A stretch of 21,625 nucleotides of DNA from J088 sp003695505 [NCBI: Candidatus Dadabacteria bacterium] (GTDB lineage: Bacteria; J088). Positions 1 to 7,968 of the stretch are shown one piece after another. How positions within the stretch are numbered: position 1 is the first letter of the stretch; each line of letters begins with the position of its first letter. The notes beneath the pieces are model-generated. The model was given only the letters and a program-made list of their open reading frames with translations, was not told the origin of the DNA and ran no database searches. The DNA is taken from NCBI GenBank assembly GCA_003695505.1, contig RFIY01000380.1, positions 1 to 21,625 on the forward strand. The letters run 5' to 3'. Made by a program: the position numbers and the translations under genes.

Positions 1-1365
1 CTGCAACAGCCCGATGCCTGCGGCCAGAATCTCATCCTGGTGGGCCGGGCTGCTCCACAATGTTGGTGGTTGCTCGCCATGGATCGACGGATAGGGCAGG
101 CGTTCTCCGACAACGATCTGGATCGCATAACTGATCGCGACGGCCAGTGCCGCCGCAGGCATCAGCTCGTAACCGCCGGTCAGTTCCGAGACCATCAGCA
201 GCGTGCCGATGGGCACTCGCGCGGCGCCCGCGAACAACGTCCCCATGCCGACAATCGCCGTCTGCAAAAACGGTAGCTCGAACAGGTGCGCGAACCCTGC
301 GCCAAGCAGCGCACCGATGATCAGGCTTGGACTCAGCACACCGCCAACGCCACCGGCGCCAAGCGTGATCGACAACGCGATCAGGCGCAACGTGCCGGCG
401 GCCAGCAAGGTCCAGCCGGACCAGGCGGCCGCGTCCTGCAGCGAAAAGCTGAATGAGCCGTCGCCGATGATCACTGGTGCGATCAGGCCGAGCACGCCGA
501 CGACCAGACCACCGCCAAAGGCCTTGAGCAGGCCCGGCAGCGGGATGCCGGCCACGATCTTGCGGATCGTGAAAAAGACGGTCGGCATCAGTGCCGCTGC
601 GAATCCGCCGACGACGCCAAGCAACGCAATCCAGACGTAGTCGCCGGGCTGATTCAGACCAGTCGCGACGGCGACGCGAAACTCGCCTTCCCACCCCGTC
701 AGCGATCCGGTCAGCACATAGGCGACGACGGCAGCAACGATCGTGTAGATCAGCGCGTCGGACTCGATCGACAGGTCGCGGTAGAGGATTTCGACGGCAA
801 TAAACGCCGCACCGAGCGGCGTCTTGAACGCGGAACTGAATCCGGCCGCGAGGCCGATCAGCATGATCGTGCGCAGATCCGCCGGGCGCACGCCGATCCG
901 TCTGCCGACCGCGACCGCGACGGCCGCGCCGATCAGACCCGCCTGGGCTTCGCGTCCAGCCGCGCCGCCGAACGCGACCGTAAAAATGGACGCGATCGCC
1001 ACGGCGATGGCCAGCCGCATCGGCAGATTGCCGTTGTGGTTGTGGAACGCATCGATGACCCGATCCGTCGTGTGGCTGCCGACGCCTGAAAAGGCTCGGT
1101 TCATGATCAACCAGGATGCCGACAGGCCGATCGCCGTGATGATCGGGAACCAGATCGCGGGAGGATGCAGCAAGATGTCGGGATGTAATCCCGGGGGCTG
1201 ATCGAACGGTAGCCGCAGCCAGTCCACGGCCAGCCATTCGCCAATGCGGAGCAGGATCACGTCATAGGCTGTAACGACCGCGCCGGCGAGCGCACCAAGC
1301 CCAATGGCGTAACCCATCAGAGGCGGGGTCGAACCCGCGATCAGCCAGCGAAGCAGTCGCCGCAT
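1..1365 (-). CDS. CLC-family chloride channel / H+/Cl- antiporter, partial (C-terminus beyond left edge)
   Basis: Inner-membrane anion channel or proton-coupled antiporter of the CLC family. The frame is open from ATG at 1365 to the window edge (455 codons, no stop), so the C-terminus is missing. A GGAG ribosome site lies about 8 bases before the ATG. Many hydrophobic helices are visible. Family landmarks: GREAQ at residues 137-141, with E139 at the position of the gating glutamate of the usual GREGP motif, and GGVLSPSL at 341-348, matching the GGxFxP anion-site loop. The first selectivity motif, normally GSGIP, reads GVGSH at 94-98, and the proline of GREGP is Q141. It is therefore a divergent CLC; ion preference cannot be read from sequence. 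It is divergent from the btuF-like gene, with 145 bases between them. A 401-aa frame on the same strand is an artefact of this gene. Confidence 0.88.
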   Translation of the reverse strand, partial: MRRLLRWLIAGSTPPLMGYAIGLGALAGAVVTAYDVILLRIGEWLAVDWLRLPFDQPPGLHPDILLHPPAIWFPIITAIGLSASWLIMNRAFSGVGSHTTDRVIDAFHNHNGNLPMRLAIAVAIASIFTVAFGGAAGREAQAGLIGAAVAVAVGRRIGVRPADLRTIMLIGLAAGFSSAFKTPLGAAFIAVEILYRDLSIESDALIYTIVAAVVAYVLTGSLTGWEGEFRVAVATGLNQPGDYVWIALLGVVGGFAAALMPTVFFTIRKIVAGIPLPGLLKAFGGGLVVGVLGLIAPVIIGDGSFSFSLQDAAAWSGWTLLAAGTLRLIALSITLGAGGVGGVLSPSLIIGALLGAGFAHLFELPFLQTAIVGMGTLFAGAARVPIGTLLMVSELTGGYELMPAAALAVAISYAIQIVVGERLPYPSIHGEQPPTLWSSPAHQDEILAAGIGLLQ

Positions 1366-1510
1366 GCACAATCTCCAGCAGTAAAGACGCAACACCGGCA
1401 GAAAACGGCGCTGCAGAACGCTGTCGTATACTGGTGACGTACCCGGCGGTCCGGCGGGTGTTCGCGAGGCCGCCCTGTCTCCATGATACAACGCGTCGCA
1501 GAAGGCCCGA

Positions 1511-2395
1511 TTGTTGCCCCGATTTCTGATGACACTGCTCGCGATCTGGCTGATGATGCCCGCGCTTGTCGTGGCGGCGCCACAGCGGATTGTTTCGCTG
1601 ACGCCGTCGGTGACAGAGACGCTCTACGCGGTCGGGGCCGGAGCCAGGGTCGTCGGTACGACCGAGTTTTGCGACTATCCACCCGCGGCCACACGAACGG
1701 CAAAGGTTGGCGGCGGTCTGCCAAAGACGGTCAGCATCGAGGCCATTGTCGCCCTGCGGCCGGATCTGGTCATCGCGGGCGCAGATGGACAGCAGCCCCT
1801 CGTCGAACAACTGGAGCGGCTTGGGATACAGACGTTGTACCTGCCAACCATCGGTGTCGAAGATGCGCTGCGGATGATCTCTGTGGTCGGCGAGGAGGTC
1901 GGCCGTACAGCAGACGCGCGGCGGGTGGTCGACCTGAACCGGAAGGTGATCGCAGGGGTCGCCGCGCGCGTCGCGGGGCAGGCCCGCGTAAGGGTGTTTT
2001 ACCAGGTGTGGAGCGAACCGCTGATGACAGCAGGCCCACACACGTTTCTGTCCGAGCTGATCCAGCTCGCTGGTGGCCAGAATATTTTTGAGGATGTTCG
2101 GGAGGACTGGCCCCGTGTCGCGCCCGAACAGGTCGTCGCGCGCGCCCCTGAGGTGATCCTCGGCGCCGACTATGAGGGCGCCAATCTGTCGGTCGAGGCG
2201 CTGCGAGCGCGCCCGGGCTGGGCAGCGATTCCGGCGGTCCGGCATGGCCGCGTCGTACGGCTGGACGGCCAGCGCATTTCGCGTCCGGGACCCCGGATCG
2301 GGCAGTCGTTGTTGCTCGTGGCCGAGGCGCTTCATCCGGAGGTCGATTTCTCTGACCTCTGGGCCGTTGCCAACGCGGTGTTCCAACAGCCATGA
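1511..2395 (+). CDS. btuF: BtuF-like periplasmic substrate-binding protein (cobalamin/metal-chelate ABC importer)
   Basis: Periplasmic ligand-capture component of a class II ABC importer. Residues 1 to about 23 form a signal peptide (hydrophobic stretch ending PALVVAA). The mature protein starts with RIVSLTPSVTETLYAVGAG and then VVGTTEFCDYPP, typical of BtuF and related helical-backbone metal receptors; IEAIVALRPDLVI follows. At 294 aa the length is normal. Start: TTG at 1511 has AGAAGG at 1500-1505 with a 5-base spacer, whereas the in-frame ATG at 1529 has no ribosome site; both keep a signal peptide. It overlaps the permease gene by ATGA. The ligand is inferred: BtuF-type sequence suggests vitamin B12, but haem and siderophore binders share the fold. 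No cobalamin riboswitch is evident upstream; a lone TATACT at 1427-1432 is only a weak promoter candidate. Confidence 0.85.
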   Translation: MLPRFLMTLLAIWLMMPALVVAAPQRIVSLTPSVTETLYAVGAGARVVGTTEFCDYPPAATRTAKVGGGLPKTVSIEAIVALRPDLVIAGADGQQPLVEQLERLGIQTLYLPTIGVEDALRMISVVGEEVGRTADARRVVDLNRKVIAGVAARVAGQARVRVFYQVWSEPLMTAGPHTFLSELIQLAGGQNIFEDVREDWPRVAPEQVVARAPEVILGADYEGANLSVEALRARPGWAAIPAVRHGRVVRLDGQRISRPGPRIGQSLLLVAEALHPEVDFSDLWAVANAVFQQP

Positions 2396-3366
2396 GCCGC
2401 CGGTTCGGCATCCTGCTCGTTTTGCTCGTTTGCCTGGCTCTGGCATTGCTCGCCGGCGTGATGTTCGGTTCCGTTGCGCTGTCGACGGGTGATGTCTGGC
2501 GCGCGATCCGTGACGGCGGTGGACCTGGTGGTGTGATTATTCGCGAACTCCGTTTGCCGCGCGTCGTGCTGGGCGTGCTCGTCGGCGCCGCGCTGGCGGC
2601 GTCCGGTACCGCCTATCAGAGCCTGTTTCGCAACCCGCTCGCCGACCCGTTCATTATCGGCGCCTCGTCCGGGGCCGCACTCGGTGCGACCCTTGCCATC
2701 GTGGCTGGTGGCGGCCAGATCGGCGGCGGGCTGTCGCTGGTCATGGTCGGCGCCTTTCTTGGCGCGCTCGCGGCGGTTGCGGTCGTGTACGCGCTTGGCG
2801 CAGGCGGATCGCCGTTGACCTTGCTATTGGCTGGCGTGGCCGTTGGTACGGTGCTGAGCGCGACGGTTTCGCTGATCATTCTGGTTCGTGACCAGAGCCT
2901 GCAGATGGTGTATTACTGGGTACTTGGCGGCCTGTCCGGGCATGGCTGGAATGTGATGCCGGCGTTGTTGTCGATTGGTGGCGGTGCCTCGATGCTGTTG
3001 TGGGCGCTGGCGCGACCACTCGATGCACTGGCGTTCGGGGACGAGGTTGCCGGTTCCATCGGGCTGCCGCTGGGACGCGCGCGGGCGGCGATCGTGCTTC
3101 TGGCCACCACCGCGACCGCGGCTGCCGTTGCCGTGTCTGGCATCGTTGGTTTTGTCGGACTGATCGGACCGCATATCGCGCGCAGGCTCGTGGGCGGCCG
3201 GCACGGCGTGCTGATGCCGGCCGCGATGATGGCCGGCGCGATGCTGCTGGTGCTGGCCGACCTGGTGGCGCGGACCGCGATTGCGCCGGTTGAGATCCCC
3301 GTCGGGATCCTGACGTCGTTGCTCGGGGGACCTTTTTTCCTGTACCTGCTCCGGAGGCGACGGTGA
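2392..3366 (+). CDS. btuC: BtuC/FecCD-family ABC transporter permease
   Basis: Inner-membrane channel subunit of the class II importer encoded with its neighbours. The 324-aa sequence is almost entirely hydrophobic helices, consistent with the ten-helix BtuC/FecCD fold. Recognisable blocks include LRLPRVVLGVLVGAALAASG near residues 46-65, then NPLADPFIIGASSGAALGA, and near the end GFVGLIGPHIARRLVGG, the cytoplasmic coupling-helix region that contacts the ATPase. The ATG overlaps the stop of the binding-protein gene (ATGA) and there is no clear ribosome site, so translation is probably coupled. Its own stop overlaps the GTG of the ATPase gene. Substrate specificity cannot be decided from the permease alone. 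Confidence 0.9.
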   Translation: MSRRFGILLVLLVCLALALLAGVMFGSVALSTGDVWRAIRDGGGPGGVIIRELRLPRVVLGVLVGAALAASGTAYQSLFRNPLADPFIIGASSGAALGATLAIVAGGGQIGGGLSLVMVGAFLGALAAVAVVYALGAGGSPLTLLLAGVAVGTVLSATVSLIILVRDQSLQMVYYWVLGGLSGHGWNVMPALLSIGGGASMLLWALARPLDALAFGDEVAGSIGLPLGRARAAIVLLATTATAAAVAVSGIVGFVGLIGPHIARRLVGGRHGVLMPAAMMAGAMLLVLADLVARTAIAPVEIPVGILTSLLGGPFFLYLLRRRR

Positions 3367-4136
3367 CGGTGCTCACGGTGCGGCAACTCGCGGCGGGGTA
3401 CGATTCGGCGAGGCCGGTGTTTTCAGACGTCGACCTGCGGTTAGACGAAGGCGAAATCACATCCCTGCTTGGCCCGAACGGTGCCGGCAAGACGACGCTG
3501 TTGCGGGCGATCATCGGCCTGCTCCCTGTGCGCCACGGGACGGTTACCGTGGATGGCGTGCCGCTGGCCGCGTTGTCTGCGCGGCAACGGGCCCGATGTA
3601 TTGGCTATGTGCCGCAGCGCGAGGATCTCGATCCCGGCATGTCGGTCTTCGACGCCGTGCTGATCGGACGGGCGCCCCATCGTGGCTGGATGCTGCCGTG
3701 GCGGCGCGCCGATCTGGGCGCCGCCGAGGATGCGTTGCGCCAGGTGGACATCCTGGAACACCGCGATCGCCTGTTGGGCGAGCTGTCTGGCGGCGAGCGG
3801 CAACGTGTGGCGCTGGCCCGCGCCCTGGCTCAGCAGCCGGCGGTGATGTTACTCGATGAGCCGGTGGCGCATCTTGACCCGGGGCATCAGGTTGCGTTGT
3901 TCCGGGTGTTGCGGCAACTCGCAACTGCCGGTACGGCGATCCTGATGACGCTGCATGACCTCAACCAGGCGCTACAGTGGAGCGACCGGACGGTGTTGCT
4001 GGCCGACGGGGGGTGCGTCGCGAGCGGCAGGCCTCAGGAGGTTCTGACACCCGAGCGAATCAGGCAGGTCTATGGTGTGCGTGCCGTGACAGGCATCGTC
4101 GACGGTGTGCCCGTGATCCGGTACGACTCAGGCTGA
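3363..4136 (+). CDS. btuD: BtuD/FecE-like ABC transporter ATP-binding protein
   Basis: Cytoplasmic ATPase that powers the importer. Motifs in order: Walker A GPNGAGKTT (37-45), Q-loop VPQ (83-85), signature LSGGE (141-145), Walker B VMLLDE (161-166) and switch histidine H198 in TLHDLNQAL. At 257 aa it matches BtuD/FecE/FhuC. Start: GTG at 3363 overlaps the permease stop (GTGA) and has GGAGG at 3353-3357 with a 5-base spacer. The last 9 bases overlap the end of lpxC on the other strand, so the operon ends without room for an intrinsic terminator. No TonB-dependent receptor or corrinoid gene lies in the window, so the assignment to B12 rests mainly on the binding protein. Confidence 0.88.
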   Translation: MTVLTVRQLAAGYDSARPVFSDVDLRLDEGEITSLLGPNGAGKTTLLRAIIGLLPVRHGTVTVDGVPLAALSARQRARCIGYVPQREDLDPGMSVFDAVLIGRAPHRGWMLPWRRADLGAAEDALRQVDILEHRDRLLGELSGGERQRVALARALAQQPAVMLLDEPVAHLDPGHQVALFRVLRQLATAGTAILMTLHDLNQALQWSDRTVLLADGGCVASGRPQEVLTPERIRQVYGVRAVTGIVDGVPVIRYDSG

Positions 4137-5054
4137 CAGCACCTCTACGCGCTGGGTCGGCTGGGCGTCAATGACGTTGCGGACTTCCGACAGCGGTGAG
4201 CATTCGACCAGACCGCCGTCGAGGAGCGCTTCGACGAAACGCTGGTTCAGCGAATGGCCGCTACGGCTTGCGGTGATGCGCCCGAGGATGGGTCCGCCGA
4301 TCATCGCCAGATCGCCAATGATGTCGAGGATCTTGTGCCGCGCAAACTCATCCGGGTAACGGAGGCCTTCCGGGTTCAGTACGCGGTCGTCACCAACGAC
4401 GACTGCGCAGTCCAGCGCACCACCGATCGCGAGCCCCTGCTGTCGCATCATCTCGACCTCCGCGGCCAGGCCGAACGTTCGCGCATGGGACAGCTCCCGT
4501 TCGTAGTTGACCGGGCTGTGGCGGTAGACGACCCGCTGTGTGCCGATCACCGGGTGATCATACTGCAATGTGTAATCGATGATCAGCTCGTCGGCCGGCT
4601 CGATTTCGATCCAGCGGTTGCCGTCTTCGATGCGCACCGGTTTGATCGGTATCCAGACGTGTTTCTCGGCCTGCAACATCGCGGTGCCGCGTCCCCGTAG
4701 CTCGTGCGTGAAGGGACCGGCTGAGCCGTCGAGAATCGGCAGTTCTGGACCTTCGACATCGATCAGCGCGTTGTCGATCCCCAGTCCCAGCAGTGCACTG
4801 AGCAGGTGCTCGACGGTGCCCACTGTTGCTTCGCCGACGCCGAGCGTGGTCGCAAGCGTCGTCGAGACGACGTGTTCGACCCGTGCGGGGATGCGTGGTT
4901 CGCCGGGCAGGTCGATGCGACGGAACACGATCCCATGGTCGACCGGCGCCGGACGCACGAAAACGCGGCACGGTGCGCCGCCATGAACGCCGCGTCCAGA
5001 AAAGCAGACGGCGTCCTCGACGGTTTCCTGCAAGGGCACATGACTCAGTGACAT
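4128..5054 (-). CDS. lpxC: UDP-3-O-acyl-N-acetylglucosamine deacetylase LpxC
   Basis: Zinc-dependent cytoplasmic enzyme that removes the acetyl group from UDP-3-O-acyl-GlcNAc, the committed step of lipid A synthesis. From ATG at 5054 the product is 308 aa (E. coli about 305). Zinc ligands match the family: H83 in VEHLLSAL, and H240 and D244 in EFARHKILDIIGD. General-base region PILDGSAGPF is at 106-115 and H267 lies in SGHSLNQR. The frame stays open upstream to a TTG at 5129, but those 25 residues are not conserved-looking and that position is the start of the divergent gene, so ATG 5054 is preferred despite a weak ribosome site. The gene stands apart from ftsZ/ftsA and other lpx genes. Its 3' end overlaps the btuD-like gene by 9 bases. 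Confidence 0.95.
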   Translation of the reverse strand: MSLSHVPLQETVEDAVCFSGRGVHGGAPCRVFVRPAPVDHGIVFRRIDLPGEPRIPARVEHVVSTTLATTLGVGEATVGTVEHLLSALLGLGIDNALIDVEGPELPILDGSAGPFTHELRGRGTAMLQAEKHVWIPIKPVRIEDGNRWIEIEPADELIIDYTLQYDHPVIGTQRVVYRHSPVNYERELSHARTFGLAAEVEMMRQQGLAIGGALDCAVVVGDDRVLNPEGLRYPDEFARHKILDIIGDLAMIGGPILGRITASRSGHSLNQRFVEALLDGGLVECSPLSEVRNVIDAQPTQRVEVLSA

Positions 5055-5100
5055 CGGATTCGGCAAATGATCCCGCGGTGGCTGCGAATGGTACCCTTTT

Positions 5101-5129
5101 ATTATTTGGGAACTGTCAGGAAAACGCAA
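5101..5129 (-). promoter_or_regulatory. Possible lpxC promoter
   Basis: Read on the minus strand, TTGCGT (5129-5124) and AATAAT (5106-5101) are separated by 17 bases and resemble sigma-70 -35 and -10 boxes. This would start transcription about 40 bases before the lpxC ATG. The AT-rich stretch is the only one in the 74-base divergent gap, so the short-chain dehydrogenase promoter may overlap it (TATTAT at 5100-5105 on the plus strand). Matches are imperfect and this is an inference. Confidence 0.3.
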
Positions 5130-5863
5130 TGCGTCACGATCATCACCCGGAAACCGTCTGGATCACCGGTGCGCGGCAAGGGCTGGGCGCGGCACTGGCA
5201 GATATCTGGGCAGCCCGTGGTGCCCGGCTCGTAGTCTGCTCACGACGATGGGAGGATGGCGAAGCCGTGCGACGCGCCGCGCAATGGCGCGCAGCGGGCG
5301 CAGCCGATGCCCAGGTAGCCACGGTAGATGTTGGCGTTGCCGGGCAGGTCGAGGACTGGGCCGTCCAGAATCTCGCGGCGGGGCTGGCGCCGACCGTCGT
5401 GATCCATAACGCAGCGATTCTCGGCCCCCGTGCGCCGTTGACCGAGGTGTCGGTGGCCGACTGGGAAGAAATCTTCCGCGTCAATGTGCACGGGGCTTTC
5501 TTTTTGTTGCGGGCGCTGGCGTCGCGTTGCGACCGGCAACAGCCGATTGCCTGGGGCTGGTTGATCAGCAGTGTCGCCCGCCAGGGTCGTGCGGGCTGGG
5601 GACCTTATGCCGCGACGAAAGCCGCGCTGCTCAATCTGCACCAGACATTTTCGGCAGAAATTGCCGACAGTGCCTGGCGATCCATTGCGCTGAACCCGGG
5701 CGGTACCCGTACGGCGATGCGTCGCGCGGCCGTTCCCGACGAGGATCCGTTGACCGTGCCGGCGGCGGCTGATGTCGCGGATGCGATCGTGCGCATCCTC
5801 GACGACCTTGCCGATGGCCGGATTGAACACGGGTCGGATGTCGATGTGCGGAACTGGCTGTAG
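5129..5863 (+). CDS. SDR-family (short-chain dehydrogenase/reductase) oxidoreductase
   Basis: NAD(P)-dependent oxidoreductase of the classical SDR family, 244 aa. Cofactor motif TGARQGLG is at 13-20, NAA at 94-96 stabilises the central sheet, N119 lies in VNVHG, the serine pair S147/S148 is in LISSVA, and the catalytic YxxxK is Y160-K164. The NPGGTRTAM segment follows, as usual for the PG motif. Start: ATG at 5129 has AGGAAA at 5118-5123; the frame is open further upstream but runs into lpxC. The substrate cannot be read from sequence. It lies divergent to lpxC and tail to tail with a thioesterase gene (12-base gap), so lipid or acyl metabolism is possible but unproven. Confidence 0.88.
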   Translation: MRHDHHPETVWITGARQGLGAALADIWAARGARLVVCSRRWEDGEAVRRAAQWRAAGAADAQVATVDVGVAGQVEDWAVQNLAAGLAPTVVIHNAAILGPRAPLTEVSVADWEEIFRVNVHGAFFLLRALASRCDRQQPIAWGWLISSVARQGRAGWGPYAATKAALLNLHQTFSAEIADSAWRSIALNPGGTRTAMRRAAVPDEDPLTVPAAADVADAIVRILDDLADGRIEHGSDVDVRNWL

Positions 5864-5875
5864 GCGGAACGTTAC

Positions 5876-6295
5876 TCAGGAGTTGACAGGTTCCCAGTGG
5901 CAGGCGGCCAGCGCTGTGCGCTCCGCCGCGGTCAATGCCTGAGGCCGTCCGGCTTCGTAGTCATAACGGACCTGTGTCGTTCGGCCGACGGCGACCGGTT
6001 CGGCCCGCTGGTTGAAGAGGTGATAGATTACATCGAAGCTGCTGGTGCCAATCCGGCCGATACCGCAATCGATGCGCACGCGGTCGCGGAGCACGAGCGG
6101 TCGCAGGTAGTCGCATTCGGCATGAGCGACGATGATGCCACCGCGCAGATCCGCGCCATGTCGTTCGAGTAACAGGTCGATCAGATCCATGCGCGCCTCT
6201 TCGAAGTAGTTGAGATAGCGCGCGTTATTGACGACGCGCCGCTCATCGACATCGAAATAGCGAACACGCAGCTCCAGTGACAGTGGCGCCGTCAC
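5876..6295 (-). CDS. Hotdog-fold acyl-CoA thioesterase (4HBT / FadM-YbgC type)
   Basis: Small cytoplasmic thioesterase predicted to hydrolyse acyl-CoA thioesters, 139 aa, the usual single-hotdog length. The N-terminal block VRYFDVDERRVVNNARYLNY resembles the FadM/4HBT motif, with D17 at the position of the catalytic aspartate and VNNARYL matching FadM closely. The histidine usual before VNN is V here (RRVVNN), a non-standard choice. The GTG start at 6295 overlaps the stop of the ubiB-like gene (GTGA) and is preceded by GAGG with an 8-base spacer. As last gene of a three-gene operon it may clear acyl-CoA linked to membrane or quinone metabolism; the substrate is unknown. Confidence 0.82.
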   Translation of the reverse strand: MTAPLSLELRVRYFDVDERRVVNNARYLNYFEEARMDLIDLLLERHGADLRGGIIVAHAECDYLRPLVLRDRVRIDCGIGRIGTSSFDVIYHLFNQRAEPVAVGRTTQVRYDYEAGRPQALTAAERTALAACHWEPVNS

Positions 6296-7968
6296 GTCCA
6301 GTGCCTCGGTGGCCGTGGTTTTCGGAGGCTGCCCAGTAACAACGCCACGCCAATGACAACCGCGCCGATACCAGCGGCACTGGCAAGCAGCGGGATGCCT
6401 TTCCAGGTCAGGGCAGGTTCGTTCCAGAGTGTTGCGGCTGCGACAGTCAGCGCCAGTACCAGAAGTGCGGCGGCGATGCGGTTGCCAACGCTCTCGAGTC
6501 GCCAGACATAGTGGTCGAGGCCTTCGATGCGGCTGCGTGTCTGGAAGCGACCTGATTCGATTTGCTGTAGCAGGTTTTCGCTCCGCTCCGGTATGGACAG
6601 GAGCAATTCCCAGGCCTGTGCGCCCGAGGACAGGAACTGTTTTGCCAGCCGCTCGGGGCCCCAGCGCATGGCGACGAGTCGGGTGACATAGGGGCGCACT
6701 TCGGTGACCAGGTCGAGATCAGGATAGAGCTGTTTGCCGATGCCTTCGATCGTACCGAGTCCCTTGAGCAACATCGTGATGTCTGTGGGAATCACGACGT
6801 GATGGCGCCGCCCGGTTTCGATCGACGCCGTGAGGATTTCGCCAATATTCAGGTCGCTGAGTTTCGCACCGCGGACGTACTGTTCATAGATCAGCAACAC
6901 GTCGCGGCGAAATGCCTTGCGATCGAGATCGATCGGTAGCTCGCCCATTTTCATCAATGCCTGGACGAGTCGGTCAGGATCATCCGTGGCGATTGCGGCG
7001 AGCAGATCGATCATCGTATCGCGCGTATCGGGCAGGACGAAGTCTGCCATCCCCATGTCGAGAAGCGCGATCTTGCCGCCCTCGACGACCCAGATATTGC
7101 CGGGGTGCGGATCCGCATGGAAGAAACCATGGAAAAAGGCCATTTTCAGAACGACCTGCAAGCCGCGGCGCGCGACGTCTACGGGGTCGGCGCCAATCTG
7201 CGCGCAGTCGGTGATCTTGACACCGTGAATACGTTCCATCACCAGCACGTCGGTATTCGACAGCTCGTGGTAGACGAGGGGCACGACGACATCGTCGTCA
7301 TCGGCAAAATTGTTCCGGAATCGCTCGATGTTGCGAGCTTCCCGCTGCAGATTCATTTCCGCTTTGATCGCGCGCTCGAACTCGCGGATCACACCAGTCG
7401 GCCGAAAGGCTCGTAGTTCTGGAATGCGTGCCTCCATCAGCTGCGCGAAGACGAGCATGATCTGCACATCCGACATGACCTGTTCGCGCATACCGGGACG
7501 GACGACCTTGACGACGACTTCGCTGCCGTCACGGAGTACGGCGGCATGGACCTGGCCAACGCTGGCCGTTGCAAGCGGCGTCTCGTCGAAATGCGAGAAA
7601 GTCTGCTCGAACGGGCCACAGGCCTCGATGATGATCGGGCGCAGACGCTCGAAGTCGAGCGGTGCTACCGTATCCTGCAGACGGCTCAGCGCCTGGATCC
7701 ACTCGTCCGGCAGCAGGTCGGCGCGCGTGCTGAGTACCTGGCCGAGTTTGATGAAACTGGGGCCGAGCCGTTCGAGCATCGCCGCGAAACGCTCTGGCGC
7801 GGAACCCTCGGCGGCTTCGGCCCGCCGGACCGAGCGCACGAACCAGCGCTCGGCGAGTCCGGTCTGGATCACGAGTTCTTCGAAACCGTACTGGATCAGA
7901 ATCGTTGCCAGTTCTCGCGCACGACCGATGTTGTGGATCGTTGCCGGTATGCGGAGCGGGTTGATCAC
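6292..7968 (-). CDS. ubiB: ABC1/UbiB-family atypical protein kinase-like ATPase
   Basis: Membrane-associated atypical kinase/ATPase of the UbiB (AarF/ADCK/COQ8) family, needed for ubiquinone biosynthesis in well-studied members. The 558-aa protein has all family marks: KLGQ at 74-77 in the KxGQ helix, the alanine-rich loop TASVGQVHAA (134-143) replacing a glycine loop, VVVKVVRPG with K154, catalytic HADPHPGN (284-291) and metal-binding LDMGM (303-307). Two hydrophobic helices near 500-550 anchor the C-terminus, as in UbiB. The GTG start overlaps the lipoprotein stop (GTGA) with GAGG about 10 bases upstream. No other ubi gene is nearby, and some UbiB-family members act outside quinone synthesis, so the exact role is inferred. 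Confidence 0.9.
   Translation of the reverse strand: MINPLRIPATIHNIGRARELATILIQYGFEELVIQTGLAERWFVRSVRRAEAAEGSAPERFAAMLERLGPSFIKLGQVLSTRADLLPDEWIQALSRLQDTVAPLDFERLRPIIIEACGPFEQTFSHFDETPLATASVGQVHAAVLRDGSEVVVKVVRPGMREQVMSDVQIMLVFAQLMEARIPELRAFRPTGVIREFERAIKAEMNLQREARNIERFRNNFADDDDVVVPLVYHELSNTDVLVMERIHGVKITDCAQIGADPVDVARRGLQVVLKMAFFHGFFHADPHPGNIWVVEGGKIALLDMGMADFVLPDTRDTMIDLLAAIATDDPDRLVQALMKMGELPIDLDRKAFRRDVLLIYEQYVRGAKLSDLNIGEILTASIETGRRHHVVIPTDITMLLKGLGTIEGIGKQLYPDLDLVTEVRPYVTRLVAMRWGPERLAKQFLSSGAQAWELLLSIPERSENLLQQIESGRFQTRSRIEGLDHYVWRLESVGNRIAAALLVLALTVAAATLWNEPALTWKGIPLLASAAGIGAVVIGVALLLGSLRKPRPPRHWT

Noticed and set aside
991-998. GCGATCGC octamer (HIP1, typical of cyanobacteria)
   Set aside because: I noticed only this one copy; it fits the general GATC richness and does not indicate a cyanobacterium.
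32-1237. 401-aa open frame on the minus strand
   Set aside because: It lies on the same strand as the CLC gene in another frame and is arginine-rich nonsense; the CLC frame carries the family motifs.
1366-1510. Possible cobalamin riboswitch before the btuF-like gene
   Set aside because: No B12-box-like core or clear multi-helix arrangement could be found by eye in 145 bases.
1262-2446. 394-aa minus-strand frame opposite the btuF-like gene
   Set aside because: Antisense shadow produced by GC-rich codons; no recognisable domain, and it runs across the CLC start and the whole btuF-like gene.
5055-5129. Longer LpxC starting at TTG 5129
   Set aside because: The extra 25 residues do not resemble LpxC N-termini and would occupy the divergent promoter region; the ATG at 5054 gives the normal length.
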